DNA of 64,000 nt. Origin: Photobacterium atrarenae. GTDB taxonomy: Bacteria; Pseudomonadota; Gammaproteobacteria; Enterobacterales; Vibrionaceae. A program made the position numbers and the translations under genes. The stretch spans positions 868,001 through 932,000 of the forward strand of contig NZ_CP101508.1 of assembly GCF_024380015.1 (NCBI RefSeq). The letters are read 5' to 3'. This document shows, in pieces, positions 1 through 9,488 of the stretch (position 1 is the first letter of the stretch; each line of letters opens with the position of its first letter). Under the pieces are notes generated by a model, which saw nothing but the letters and a program-made list of their open reading frames with translations, was not told the DNA's origin and did no database searches.

Positions 1-422
<422 letters not shown>

Positions 423-450
423 TTGACGACGCGACAGCAGCGAGAAATAG

Positions 451-484
451 ACGGGTTAGCTTTCGGGCTGGCCCGTTTTTATTT
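451..484 (+). terminator. Rho-independent terminator after adk
   Basis: An inverted repeat, acgggttagc against gctggcccgt around a small loop, is followed by a T-rich run (gttttta). It lies about 30 bases after the adk stop. The remaining 200 bases up to hemH hold no gene that I can support; they presumably carry the hemH promoter. Confidence 0.8.
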
Positions 485-686
485 TATGGGCCTGAAAATG
501 TATTTTTCAGTGATCTGATAGGGATTTAGACGGGTATAAGATGCATGTTTTCATAAAGCTGATAGAGTTGTTACCCATCTGATGCAGTCGCGCATCGACA
601 TCATCAGCTGGGTATGACAGGTCTGCTTTGAGCCCGGGCCGGTATCGACTGGCTTGAGGTGAGATTTCAATATCGCGAAGGAAAGT

Positions 687-1673
687 ATGAGCAATAATAA
701 CAACGCATCCGGAAACGCATTTGGTGTTTTGCTGGTGAATCTGGGCACACCGGATGAAGCTTCCCCGGCCGCCGTGAAGCGATTTTTATCTGAGTTTTTG
801 CACGACCCGCGGGTGGTCGATATGAGCCGTTGGTTGTGGTGTCCGATCCTCCATGGCGCCATCCTGCCGATCCGCTCGCCGAAAGTGGCTAAGCTCTATC
901 AGTCGGTATGGATGGAAGAAGGCTCGCCGCTGCTGGTCTATTCCCGTCGCCAGCAACAGCAACTGGCAGCGTTGCTGGATGTGCCGGTTGAGCTGGGGAT
1001 GACCTATGGCAATCCGAGTATTCGCTCGGGGCTGGATCGTTTAAAGCAACAAGGGTGCAAGAAAGTCTTGGTGTTGCCGCTGTACCCGCAATACTCACGG
1101 ACGACGACCGCGGCGGTATTTGACAAAGTGGCGAAAGTGCTCAAGTCACAACCGGAGATTCCGGAGCTGCGCTTTGTCAATCAGTACTATGATCACCCGG
1201 CCTATATCAGCGCCCTGGCGGCGTCTGTAACCGATTACTGGCAGGTTCACGGCCAACCGGATTACCTGCTGTGCTCGTATCACGGGATCCCGAAACGTTA
1301 TGCGGATCTGGGTGATCCGTATCCGGAACATTGCCATGGTACCACAGCACTGCTGGCGGAAAAGCTGGCGATGCCGCGTGAGCAGATGAGCATGAGTTAT
1401 CAGTCGATTTTCGGTCGTGAGGAGTGGCTCAAACCCTACACAGAACAGACGATTGCAGACTTGGCCAAAAAAGGGGTGAAACGGCTTGATGTGATGTGTC
1501 CGGCTTTCTCGGTGGATTGCCTGGAAACCCTGGAGGAGATCGCCGAGCAGTGTCGGGAGACTTTCCTCGAAGCCGGGGGCGAGTCGTTCCATCTGATCCC
1601 ATGCCTCAATGATAACCCTGCCCATATTGAGTTGATGGCTGCGTTGGTCCGACAGCATAGCCAGGGGTGGTAG
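687..1673 (+). CDS. hemH: Ferrochelatase
   Basis: Last step of haem synthesis: insertion of Fe2+ into protoporphyrin IX, at the cytoplasmic face of the inner membrane. 328 residues against about 320 in E. coli. The N-terminal signature [14 protein letters not shown] is present, as is the catalytic-histidine motif SYHGIPKRY (His near residue 199) and the second active-site segment [15 protein letters not shown] carrying the conserved acidic residues. The ATG is preceded by a purine-rich GGAAAG. The adk-hemH-gsk order matches enterobacteria. It has its own downstream terminator, so it is probably monocistronic. Confidence 0.97.
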   Translation: MSNNNNASGNAFGVLLVNLGTPDEASPAAVKRFLSEFLHDPRVVDMSRWLWCPILHGAILPIRSPKVAKLYQSVWMEEGSPLLVYSRRQQQQLAALLDVPVELGMTYGNPSIRSGLDRLKQQGCKKVLVLPLYPQYSRTTTAAVFDKVAKVLKSQPEIPELRFVNQYYDHPAYISALAASVTDYWQVHGQPDYLLCSYHGIPKRYADLGDPYPEHCHGTTALLAEKLAMPREQMSMSYQSIFGREEWLKPYTEQTIADLAKKGVKRLDVMCPAFSVDCLETLEEIAEQCRETFLEAGGESFHLIPCLNDNPAHIELMAALVRQHSQGW

Positions 1674-1712
1674 CCGGCCGGCTTCTGGCGGCTGAGTGTG
1701 CGAAAAGGTGTC

Positions 1713-1745
1713 AAAGCTCTCAATATCCATGAGAGCTTTTTCTTT
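1713..1745 (+). terminator. Rho-independent terminator after hemH
   Basis: Nine-base perfect stem (aaagctctc with gagagcttt) with a nine-base loop, followed by tttttctttt. It lies about 40 bases after the hemH stop. Confidence 0.88.
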
Positions 1746-1803
1746 TCTGATCTATATTCTGTGATAGAATTCGCACAATTTTTTCAACTGACAGCTCACA
1801 GAC

Positions 1804-3108
1804 ATGAAATTTCCAGGCCAACGTAAATCCAAGCACTATTTTCCCGTCCATGCGCGTGATCCGCTTCTGAGTCAAGCCAAGCACGAAAAGCGTTTGACGC
1901 GTACCCATGTGGTCGGCATTGATCAGACGCTGGTGGATATTGAAGCCTGTGTTGATGATAAGTTCCTGGAACGTTATGAGCTGAGTAAAGGCCATTCCCT
2001 GGTGATCTCCGATGAAAAAGCGGAAGCTTTGTATCAGGAGCTGAAAGATCAGGAGCTGATCAGCCATGAGTTTGCTGGCGGTACCATTGGCAATACCCTG
2101 CACAACTACTCGGTCCTGGCAGATGACAAGTCTGTTTTGTTGGGGGTGATGAGCAAGGATATTGAAATTGGCAGCTACGCCTATCGCTACCTGTGCAATA
2201 CCTCCAGCCGGATGGACATGAACCACCTGCAGCCGGTGACCGGGCCGATTGGTCGCTGTTTTGCCCTGATCACCGCCGATGGCGAGCGAACTTTTGCCAT
2301 CAATGAAGGCCGGATGAACCAGTTGAGCCCGGAGAGTATCCCGGAGTCTGTGTTCGAGCGGGCCTCTGCACTGGTGTTAACCGCCTACCTGGTGCGCTGT
2401 AAAGAAGGCGATCCGATGCCGGAAGCGACTATGCGAGCGATTGAGTACGCTAAAAAGTACGATGTGCCGGTTGTGCTGACCCTGGGCACCAAGTTTGTGA
2501 TTGAAGACGATCCACAGTGGTGGCGCGATTTTCTCAATGAGCATGTCACCGTGGTGGCGATGAATGAGGATGAAGCGGAAGCACTGACCGGCGAGAGCGA
2601 TCCGCTGATGGCTTCCGAGAAAACCCTGGACTGGGTTGACTTGGTCCTGTGTACTGCAGGTCCGATTGGTTTGTATACAGCCGGTTACACGGAGGAGTCG
2701 GCTAAGCGCGAAACCAGCCTGCCACTGCTGCCGGGAGAGATCCCAGAGTTTAACCGTTATGAGTTCAGTCGCCCGATGCTCAAAGCGCAATGTGAAGCGC
2801 CGATGAAGGTCTTCTCTCATATCGCCCCGTACATGGGCGGTCCAGAGCGGATTAAAAACACCAATGGGGCCGGGGATGGAGCGCTGTCTGCGCTGCTGCA
2901 TGATATGGCGGCGAACCGCTACCATAAAGAGAATGTGCCAAAATCAAGCAAGCACAAACACAACTTCCTGACCTATTCTTCATTTTCGCAGGTCTGCCTG
3001 TATTCAAACCGCGTGAGCTATGAAGTGCTGGCACAGCATTCGCCGCGACTGTCGCGTGGTCTGCCGGAACGCGAAGACAGCCTGGAAGAGGCATACTGGG
3101 AGCGTTGA
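1804..3108 (+). CDS. gsk: Inosine/guanosine kinase
   Basis: PfkB-family purine salvage kinase that phosphorylates guanosine and inosine to GMP and IMP. 434 residues, the usual length for proteobacterial Gsk. The N-terminal region contains FAGGTIGNTLHNYS, matching the substrate-binding lobe of ribokinase-like enzymes. The C-terminal PfkB signature is clear in KNTNGAGDGALSALLHD, with the catalytic Asp in the GAGD motif. The ATG is 60 bases downstream of the hemH terminator. The gene ends just before a strong terminator, immediately followed by a group II intron. Gene and reading frame are intact: the intron does not interrupt it. Confidence 0.96.
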   Translation: MKFPGQRKSKHYFPVHARDPLLSQAKHEKRLTRTHVVGIDQTLVDIEACVDDKFLERYELSKGHSLVISDEKAEALYQELKDQELISHEFAGGTIGNTLHNYSVLADDKSVLLGVMSKDIEIGSYAYRYLCNTSSRMDMNHLQPVTGPIGRCFALITADGERTFAINEGRMNQLSPESIPESVFERASALVLTAYLVRCKEGDPMPEATMRAIEYAKKYDVPVVLTLGTKFVIEDDPQWWRDFLNEHVTVVAMNEDEAEALTGESDPLMASEKTLDWVDLVLCTAGPIGLYTAGYTEESAKRETSLPLLPGEIPEFNRYEFSRPMLKAQCEAPMKVFSHIAPYMGGPERIKNTNGAGDGALSALLHDMAANRYHKENVPKSSKHKHNFLTYSSFSQVCLYSNRVSYEVLAQHSPRLSRGLPEREDSLEEAYWER

Positions 3109-3131
3109 TCTGAATCGGATGTCATTGTGAA

Positions 3132-3164
3132 CGGGGCCAATCATCGATTGGCCCCGTTGTTATT
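3132..3164 (+). terminator. Terminator of gsk, target site of the intron
   Basis: A ten-base perfect stem, cggggccaat with attggccccg, is followed by ttgttatt. The intron starts directly after this short T-rich tract. If the intron is removed, the tract continues as tgtgttt, so the original U-run would have been longer. Insertion behind a terminator hairpin is the known target preference of class C group II introns. Confidence 0.85.
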
Positions 3165-3704
3165 GTGCGCCGAGCATGGCGTTGTTCTAGGAGGTGAAAG
3201 TCCTCTACGGGCTCAGTCGAGCGAGAACCGTTAGCCTATGCAAGGGTGCCCACCGTGAGGTGGGATCTGAAGGAAGCAAACGGCAAAACTTGGGTGTGAC
3301 GAACAGAAACCTGATAGTAGGCCAGTACAACTTGGGTAACCTAGCAATATATAGAACAGCCCAATGCCTCGACGGGAAGTGTGTACGGGTAAATCAGGCA
3401 CAGCCAAGGGAAAGAACAACGTCTTACCTCGGGAGATCTTACGACCTGTCTCGGATGAGACTAATACAACAGTGATGTTGTGTGACGGGTAATAAGAAGT
3501 CAGCAGAAGGCATAGTACCTTGGGGAAGTACAACCCAAGGGAAGGCCGGAACTGAATATATCAAGAAGCAGTCACTAGACACTCAATCATGTGGGGTCAT
3601 AGCAAGATGAACAACATCTCTACGTACTACTGGGCAACACCGCAAGTGACGCTCATGGCCACGAAGAATGACAAGCATGATCGGCGTAGACAGGAGGACG
3701 AGTC

Positions 3705-5018
3705 TTGGTGACCTCAACTCAGTTGATGGAGCGGATCTGCTCCTCAACAAATCTGAACCAAGCCCTGAGAAGAGTGAAGAAGAACAAGGGATGTGCTGGG
3801 GTTGATAAACTCGACATAACAGCGACTATCTCGATGCTTCGGCAGTCTTCTAATGGGCAAGCGCTCCGCCAGAGCCTTCTGGACGGGAGCTACCAACCGC
3901 AACCCGTTCTGGGTGTAGAAATTCCCAAACCCAGCGGGGGAGTGAGGCAGCTAGGTATCCCAACTGTACTTGATAGGGTAGTCCAACAGGCCATTACCTC
4001 AGTACTGACAGATATCTACGAACCTCAGTTCTCAAGCAACAGTTATGGGTTCAGGCCTAACCGCAGTGCCCACCATGCATTGGTGGCAGCAAGCCACTAC
4101 ATCAGGGAGGGGCGGGGTTATGTAGTCGACATAGACCTGGCGAAATACTTCGATACTGTGAACCACGATAAACTGATGCACAGGCTATCGGAGGACATCA
4201 CAGATAAACGGGTCCTGAAGCTGGTCAGGTCATACCTACAGGCAGGCATAATGCGAAACGGGTTAGTTGAGCAGAGGCAACGAGGGACGCCACAGGGTGG
4301 ACCATTATCTCCGCTGCTATCAAATATCGTATTAGATGAGTTGGATAAAGAGCTTGAGCGAAGAGGGCATAAGTTCTGCCGATATGCAGACGACTGCCAA
4401 ATCTACGTGCACAGTAAGGAAGCCGCCAATCGAGTAAAAGCCTCAATCACGGAGTTCTTGGAGCAGAAACTGAAACTCAGGGTTAACCGTGAGAAAAGTG
4501 CGGCAACGAGAGTGACAGAGCGGACTTACCTAGGCCATCGCTTTCACCGAGATGGAAGCATCTATATCTCGAAGACAGCACAAACTCAGATGAAGAAGCG
4601 AGTGCGTCAAATAACGAAGCGGAATCGAGGGCGAGAGTTGAAGACAGTCCTAGTCGAACTCACTCAATACCTAAGAGGTTGGCAACACTATTTCAAGCTT
4701 GCCATACGGAAAAGCGCGATGCAGCGCTTGGATGAATGGATAAGGCGGCGCTTACGGTGCTATCGCCTCAAGCAGCGCAAGCGCAGATACAGCATAGCGA
4801 CATGGTTACGCCAAGAGGGTGTAAGCGAACGCAATGCGTGGAAGCTGGCGATGTCAGATAAAGGGTGGTGGCACTTGGCTTTATCGCCCCAGCTCAATCA
4901 GGCCATGCCAATGAAATGGTTCAAGGAGATGGGTCTGTACTCGTTGCGAGATGGGTACGAGTCACTGAAAATATATTCGGAACCGCCGTATGCGACCCAC
5001 GCTTGTACGGTGGTGTGA
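3705..5018 (+). CDS. ltrA: Group II intron reverse transcriptase/maturase, class C type
   Basis: Multifunctional protein encoded inside the intron; it splices the RNA and reverse-transcribes it into the target. 437 residues. The RT region contains the palm motifs VVDIDLAKYFDTVNH, RGTPQGGPLSPLLSNI and the catalytic FCRYADDC (YADD near residues 227-230). The GIIM/domain X region follows (LRGWQHYFK, LRCYRLKQRKRR). No HNH endonuclease domain follows, which is characteristic of class C. A strong AGGAGG at 3692-3697 precedes a TTG (3705) and an in-frame GTG (3708); either may be the start. The last dozen codons run through domain V of the ribozyme. The symbol is the generic family name only. Confidence 0.93.
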   Translation: MVTSTQLMERICSSTNLNQALRRVKKNKGCAGVDKLDITATISMLRQSSNGQALRQSLLDGSYQPQPVLGVEIPKPSGGVRQLGIPTVLDRVVQQAITSVLTDIYEPQFSSNSYGFRPNRSAHHALVAASHYIREGRGYVVDIDLAKYFDTVNHDKLMHRLSEDITDKRVLKLVRSYLQAGIMRNGLVEQRQRGTPQGGPLSPLLSNIVLDELDKELERRGHKFCRYADDCQIYVHSKEAANRVKASITEFLEQKLKLRVNREKSAATRVTERTYLGHRFHRDGSIYISKTAQTQMKKRVRQITKRNRGRELKTVLVELTQYLRGWQHYFKLAIRKSAMQRLDEWIRRRLRCYRLKQRKRRYSIATWLRQEGVSERNAWKLAMSDKGWWHLALSPQLNQAMPMKWFKEMGLYSLRDGYESLKIYSEPPYATHACTVV

Positions 5019-5053
5019 GAGGACGGAGGCCGTGAGGCCTCCTCCTACTCGAT
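4982..5053 (+). ncRNA. Group II intron domains V and VI
   Basis: Domain V: accgccgta (4982-4990) pairs with tacggtggt (5006-5014). An inner GCG/CGC stem closes a small loop, and a short unpaired stretch sits on the 3' side. Domain VI: ggaggcc (5025-5031) and ggcctcc (5036-5042) around a GTGA loop. The A at 5047 is a plausible branch point, six bases before the 3' splice site at 5053. The reverse-transcriptase stop codon (5016-5018) falls directly after the domain V stem. This supports a complete, potentially splicing-competent element. Confidence 0.75.
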
Positions 5054-5135
5054 TGTGTTTACAAAATTATATTCGCTGATAGTACGTCTTACTTCTATGC
5101 TTTATTGGCATGCATAAGACAAAAAGGAGAGAGAA

Positions 5136-5675
5136 ATGAAGAAGAATGCAGTGGTGCTGGCGCTCTTTTCTGTTCTGTCGGCTCCGGCCGTCATGGCGAA
5201 TTATGTTGATCTGTCGAAAGGGACGCAGGAATTTGGCTTGCAGGGGAGTTTAGATCTCGACTACGTTGATGACTACCTGTTCCTGCTCAATACCTCTTAC
5301 GGCTACTTCATTCGGGATGACTGGGAAATTGGTGGCGTGCTGGATCTCAATATGAGCGACAGCACGCAAGAGTTCCAGATTGGTTTTTTCACCGAGTACA
5401 ACTTTACCAATACCAGTAACTGGGTGCCTTACTTGGGGACCGCATTTCAGGTTGCCAACCTGAGCGGGAGTGACGGCGATTTTGATTTCGACTTTGAAGA
5501 TGCGACGGCGCTGAACGTCAAGTTCTCTGGTGGGGTGAAATACTTCATCAATACCAATGTGGCGATTAGTGCTGAAGTGAACTACAACATTGCCACGGAT
5601 GATATCAATGTTACTAAAGATGGGGTCGAAGATAGCTTTACCCGGTTTGTGTTTGGTACTCGGTTCTACTTTTAA
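5136..5675 (+). CDS. Small outer-membrane beta-barrel protein, function unknown
   Basis: 179 residues with a clear Sec signal peptide (MKKNAVVLALFSVLSAPAVMA, cleavage after AMA). The mature part alternates polar and aromatic residues in strand-like segments (YLFLLNTSYGYFI, WEIGGVLDLNM, FQIGFFTEYNF, VKFSGGVKYFI). It ends in GTRFYF, the C-terminal aromatic signature recognised by the BAM complex. This suggests an eight-stranded barrel of the OmpW/OmpA-barrel type. An AGGAG lies six bases before the ATG. The gene is the first downstream of the intron and shares a bidirectional terminator with asnB. No ligand or function can be stated. Confidence 0.8.
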   Translation: MKKNAVVLALFSVLSAPAVMANYVDLSKGTQEFGLQGSLDLDYVDDYLFLLNTSYGYFIRDDWEIGGVLDLNMSDSTQEFQIGFFTEYNFTNTSNWVPYLGTAFQVANLSGSDGDFDFDFEDATALNVKFSGGVKYFINTNVAISAEVNYNIATDDINVTKDGVEDSFTRFVFGTRFYF

Positions 5676-5693
5676 TGCTTGCAATACCTTTTA

Positions 5694-5724
5694 TAAAAAA
5701 ACCGCCAAATGGCGGTTTTTTTTA
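5694..5724. terminator. Bidirectional terminator between the barrel gene and asnB
   Basis: Stem aaaaaccgcca/tggcggttttt with a two-base loop. There is a T-run on the plus strand and, through the leading A-run, one on the minus strand too. It serves the two convergent genes. Confidence 0.88.
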
Positions 5725-5749
5725 TGGATATCTGAACGCTTTAGAGCAA

Positions 5750-7426
5750 TTAGGCTTGCTTCTCGTAAGCTTCGTTGTGGACGGCTGCCACAGCACGGCC
5801 TGAAGGATCGGCACTGTTCTTGAAGCTTTCATCCCACTCAATTGCTTTGGCGCTGGAGCAGGCAATTGATGGACCGCCCGGGACACACTTGGCCGCATCT
5901 TCCAGCGGGAATAGCTCTTCGAAAATCTCACGGTACATGTAGCCTTCCTTGGTGGTTGGCGTGTTGTACGGGAAGCGGAACTTCGCGGTTTCCAGCTGCT
6001 GCTCGGTGACTTTTGCCTCTGCCACTTCTTTGAGTGAATCAATCCAGCTATAGCCGACACCATCCGAGAACTGCTCTTTCTGGCGCCAGGCAACTGATTC
6101 CGGCAGGTAATGGCCGAAGCACTCACGGATGACATGTTTTTCCATCTTGCCGTTGCCGCACATCTTGTCCTGCGGGTTAATTTGCATGGCAACTTCCAGA
6201 AACTCTTTGTCCAGGAATGGAACACGCGCTTCAATTCCCCAGGCGGCCATGGACTTGTTGGCACGGGCACAGTCGAACATGTTCAGTGCCAGTAGCTTAC
6301 GGACGGTCTCTTCATGGAACTCTTTGGCGTTTGGCGCTTTGTGGAAGTACAGGTAACCGCCGAAGACTTCATCAGCCCCTTCACCGGAGAGCACCATTTT
6401 GATCCCCATGGCGCGGATCTTACGTGACATCAGGTACATTGGCGTGGATGCTCGAATGGTGGTCACGTCATAGGTTTCGATGTGGTAAATCACATCACGA
6501 ATGGCATCCAAGCCTTCCTGCACGGTATAGGTCAGTTCGTGGTGGACAGTGCCGATATGATCGGCAACTTCCTTGGCCGCTTTCAGATCCGGCGCACCTT
6601 CCAGGCCAATGGCAAAGGAGTGCAGGGTTGGCCACCAGGCTTCTGATTGCTCGTCATCTTCAATCCGGCGGGCGGCAAACTTCTTGGTGATCGCTGAAAT
6701 CACGGAAGAGTCCAGGCCACCTGACAGCAGCACGCCATACGGGACATCGGTCATCAACTGGCGTTTGACCGCACTCTCCAGCGCATCGGCCAGGGCAACT
6801 TTATCCGTGTTGGCTTCGGCCACGCTGTCATAGTTCATCCAGTCACGTTTGTAGTAGCGGACCGGCTCACCGTTCTTGCTCCACAGGAAATGACCCGGAG
6901 GGAATTCGCTGATGGTTTTACACACAGGGACCAGGGATTTCATTTCTGAGGCCACATAGTAGTTTCCATGCTCGTCATAGCCGTGGTAGAGCGGGATAAT
7001 CCCGATATGGTCGCGGCCGATCAGATACGCATCTTCCTGCTCATCATACAGAATGAAGCCAAAAATGCCGTTGAGGTAGTCCAGCAGCTCCGGGCCTTTT
7101 TCTTTATACAGGGCTAGGATAATTTCACAGTCGGATTCAGTCTGGAATGGGTAGTCAGGGGCGAATTCGGCCTGTAATTCTTTGTGGTTGTAGATCTCGC
7201 CGTTCACGGCCAGGGCTTGTGTTCGATCCGCGTTGTACAGCGGCTGTTCGCCGCTGTTGAGGTCGACAATTGCCAGGCGCTCATGCACCAGGATGGCTTT
7301 GTCTGATGAGTAGATCCCGGACCAGTCCGGACCGCGATGGCGCATTTTCTTGGACATCTCCAACGCGGTTTCGCGCAATGCCGCCGCATCACTTTTTATA
7401 TCTAGGATACCGAATACTGAACACAT
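5750..7426 (-). CDS. asnB: Asparagine synthase, glutamine-hydrolysing
   Basis: Makes asparagine from aspartate, ATP and glutamine. 558 residues, close to E. coli AsnB (554). The start MCSVFGI puts the nucleophilic Cys directly after the initiator Met, as required for the class II glutamine amidotransferase domain (residues 1-210, with RHRGPDWSG and VNGEIYNH). The synthetase domain has the PP-loop SGGLDSSVISAI and the downstream segment SGEGADEVFGGY. It is convergent with the upstream barrel gene. The 260 bases before it carry a promoter region and the terminator of the next gene. Its position between gsk and the antiporter departs from the enterobacterial order. Confidence 0.96.
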   Translation of the reverse strand: MCSVFGILDIKSDAAALRETALEMSKKMRHRGPDWSGIYSSDKAILVHERLAIVDLNSGEQPLYNADRTQALAVNGEIYNHKELQAEFAPDYPFQTESDCEIILALYKEKGPELLDYLNGIFGFILYDEQEDAYLIGRDHIGIIPLYHGYDEHGNYYVASEMKSLVPVCKTISEFPPGHFLWSKNGEPVRYYKRDWMNYDSVAEANTDKVALADALESAVKRQLMTDVPYGVLLSGGLDSSVISAITKKFAARRIEDDEQSEAWWPTLHSFAIGLEGAPDLKAAKEVADHIGTVHHELTYTVQEGLDAIRDVIYHIETYDVTTIRASTPMYLMSRKIRAMGIKMVLSGEGADEVFGGYLYFHKAPNAKEFHEETVRKLLALNMFDCARANKSMAAWGIEARVPFLDKEFLEVAMQINPQDKMCGNGKMEKHVIRECFGHYLPESVAWRQKEQFSDGVGYSWIDSLKEVAEAKVTEQQLETAKFRFPYNTPTTKEGYMYREIFEELFPLEDAAKCVPGGPSIACSSAKAIEWDESFKNSADPSGRAVAAVHNEAYEKQA

Positions 7427-7640
7427 ACTTCTGACTCCGACTTAACTTGCTATCCGTAATTTTTCAGGGGCACTTTGAGCGTGTTGTGCGTTCCCTGTTG
7501 CTGATTGTTAAAATTGCGTATTCGGTAATGAATTGCAACCATAAATCCATATTCAATGAAACAAAAGCCTTGCTGGTGAATAAAATTCGGAAAAAATGAG
7601 CTTAACTGAATTAATTCTATATTTGGGGTGATTTTTGCTC

Positions 7641-7671
7641 AAAAAAACGAACGGCAGCCGAAGCTGCCGTT
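7641..7671 (-). terminator. Terminator of the CPA2 antiporter gene
   Basis: Stem acggcagc/gctgccgt with a CGAA loop. Read on the minus strand the hairpin is followed by a run of seven T. It lies 19 bases after the stop of the antiporter gene. Confidence 0.88.
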
Positions 7672-7689
7672 TCAGTCAAGGCGGCGGGA

Positions 7690-9285
7690 TTATCCCTTCG
7701 CTAACGGGCTGATCTGTGGAGATAAGTGCTCGCAGACGTGGCGGGCAAAGCCGCTACCGGCTTCATTGTAGATATTGAACGCGGCATCGACCCCCAGCTC
7801 ATGAAGAATGTCTTCATCATCACTGTATTTGGCAATGGCGGCAATTTTCCCCTGGTAGTTCCGCTCGCGGATCTGCTCTAATGCAAACGTATTGGCCTGG
7901 CTGTGCGGCATTGCGAGCAGGATCAGCTCGGTGCTGTGCTTTGAAATCACCCGAGCCCAGAAGTCGGGGTCCGTGGCATCGCCGTGGATCACATGGCGGC
8001 CGGCTTCCTGATGCTGCTTGGCGGAATCTTCCCGGGTTTCAATCCCCACCACCTGATCACCGAAACGGTTCACCAGTTCATCATAGGCGCCGGTGCCGAT
8101 CCGCCCCATTCCCAGGATCATGATTTTCTTATCGCCCAGATCGATCAGGCGATCGCTCGGGTTGAGTTTCTCCGGTTCAAACTCCTTCAGCCATTTGGAG
8201 GCATCTTTATACAGGCGATGGCCGGCACTGTTCAGCGGCGCGGAAATCAGGAAAGAGATCGAAACGGCAATGGCAATTGCGACCAGGAAGCTGCCCGGTA
8301 ACAGCCCCAGATTATAGGCCAACCCGCCGACAATCAGGCCGAACTCACTGTAGTTAAACAGGGTCAGGGTGCCCAGCATTGAGGTGCGCACCCGGAACCG
8401 GAACAAATTAAACACGCCGTAATAGAGGATCCCTTTCAGCGGCAGCAGCAGCAGTAGCAGCAGGGCCATCAGAAACCCGTCCAGGGTCGGCTCCTCTGAC
8501 AGGCCGATGTTGAGGAAAAAGCAGACCAGCAGCAGCTCTTTGAGGTTGAACAGGGATTTAGACATCTCGGATGCTTTCGGGTGCGCAGCCAGCATCATCC
8601 CCATGATGAGCGCGCCGAGGTCGGCCTTCATCCCGACCGCTTCAAATAGCCCGGCACCGGCAACCAGGGCCAGGAAGATGCCGTAGAGCACCAGCATTTC
8701 ACCGTGACCCGCCCGGTCAAGGATCTTAAACAGGGAAGGGCGCAGCAGCGGTAGGGCAAACAGCGCCAGGGCGGTGATCTCGGGAATTTTGCCAGTCGAG
8801 ACCGTCAGGAAGATCACAGCGAAGATATCCTGCATTACCAGAATACCGATGGCCAGGGTACCGTAGGTGGCGTTGAGCTCCCCTTTTTCCTGCAGTGCCT
8901 TGATTGCAAAGACGGTACTGGAGAAGGAGAGCGCAAAGGCCAATAGCGCCAACTGCGTCAGATCCAGCTCGCTGAGCATCCCCAGGCCCAGCTGTTTCAG
9001 CGCCAGTAAGGCCAGGGTGAACAGCCCGGTGGTCAGCAGGTTATGCAGGGTGGCGCCGCCCCAGATTTCTTTTGCCAGCAGGGTTTTGATGTCGAGTTTC
9101 AGGCCAATCGAGAACAGCAGGAGTGTGACCCCCAGATCGGCCAGGGTCGAGAGTACTTCAGTCGATTGGTAGCCCGTAGAGTTCAGGGCGAAACCGGCGA
9201 CCAGAAATCCCACCAGTGGCGGGAGCTTGCATCTGAGCGCGAGGTAGCCGGCCAGAAAAGCGGCAATGATGTAAATGAGTTCCAT
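7690..9285 (-). CDS. CPA2-family monovalent cation:proton antiporter with RCK domain (YbaL/KefB-like)
   Basis: Integral inner-membrane antiporter exchanging K+ or Na+ for H+. 531 residues. Residues 1 to about 375 form a Na_H_Exchanger domain with some twelve hydrophobic segments, including LALRCKLPPLVGFLVAG and LGALIMGMMLAAHP. A cytoplasmic RCK/TrkA-N domain follows. It carries the Rossmann motif MILGMGRIGTGAYDEL and IHGDATDPDFW, which bind NAD(H) or another nucleotide in related channels. There is no TrkA-C domain beyond it. Position after gsk matches E. coli ybaL, which argues for orthology with YbaL rather than KefB or KefC. The transported ion cannot be told from sequence. Confidence 0.88.
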   Translation of the reverse strand: MELIYIIAAFLAGYLALRCKLPPLVGFLVAGFALNSTGYQSTEVLSTLADLGVTLLLFSIGLKLDIKTLLAKEIWGGATLHNLLTTGLFTLALLALKQLGLGMLSELDLTQLALLAFALSFSSTVFAIKALQEKGELNATYGTLAIGILVMQDIFAVIFLTVSTGKIPEITALALFALPLLRPSLFKILDRAGHGEMLVLYGIFLALVAGAGLFEAVGMKADLGALIMGMMLAAHPKASEMSKSLFNLKELLLVCFFLNIGLSEEPTLDGFLMALLLLLLLPLKGILYYGVFNLFRFRVRTSMLGTLTLFNYSEFGLIVGGLAYNLGLLPGSFLVAIAIAVSISFLISAPLNSAGHRLYKDASKWLKEFEPEKLNPSDRLIDLGDKKIMILGMGRIGTGAYDELVNRFGDQVVGIETREDSAKQHQEAGRHVIHGDATDPDFWARVISKHSTELILLAMPHSQANTFALEQIRERNYQGKIAAIAKYSDDEDILHELGVDAAFNIYNEAGSGFARHVCEHLSPQISPLAKG

Positions 9286-9389
9286 AGAGAGACTGATGTT
9301 CCTAAATTACTGTTATAACAAAACCAATCACGTTCAGCGCTGCCGTGATGGCGGTATGCGATATTATTTTTGCGGCGCAATATAGCATA

Positions 9390-9421
9390 AGGGGCATGTG
9401 CCTGTCCGGAACATGCCCCCG
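9390..9421. terminator. Hairpin downstream of nagC, possible terminator
   Basis: The inverted repeat ggggcatgt/acatgcccc encloses an eleven-base loop. Only a short T stretch follows on the minus strand, so termination efficiency is doubtful. It lies about 70 bases after the nagC stop. Confidence 0.45.
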
Positions 9422-9488
9422 TTAAATTGTTACGATTTAATTGCTGGTGGGATGGGGAGTTGCCTGGTTATCGCCGGTCAGGATGACA

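Larger units (their letters stand above)
3165..5053 (+). mobile_element. Group IIC (bacterial class C) intron with reverse transcriptase
   Basis: The 5' end is the GTGCG typical of group II introns, directly after the gsk terminator. It is followed by the conserved domain I text GGTGAAAGTCCTCTACGGGC. About 540 bases of ribozyme (domains I-III) precede the reverse-transcriptase gene at 3705. Domain V and VI hairpins close the element, and the 3' end is placed at CTCGAT, ending at 5053 (the usual AY ending). The total is 1889 bases, normal for class C. There are no terminal inverted repeats, as expected. It lies in the same orientation as gsk. Boundaries are read from motifs and may be off by a base or two. 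Exon-binding sites were not computed. Confidence 0.9.

Noticed and set aside
551..862. Minus-strand frame across the hemH start
   Set aside because: It overlaps the hemH promoter and N-terminus and matches nothing.
3194..3533. Two short opposite frames in the first part of the intron
   Set aside because: The region is structured ribozyme RNA (domain I). The frames have no support beyond being open.
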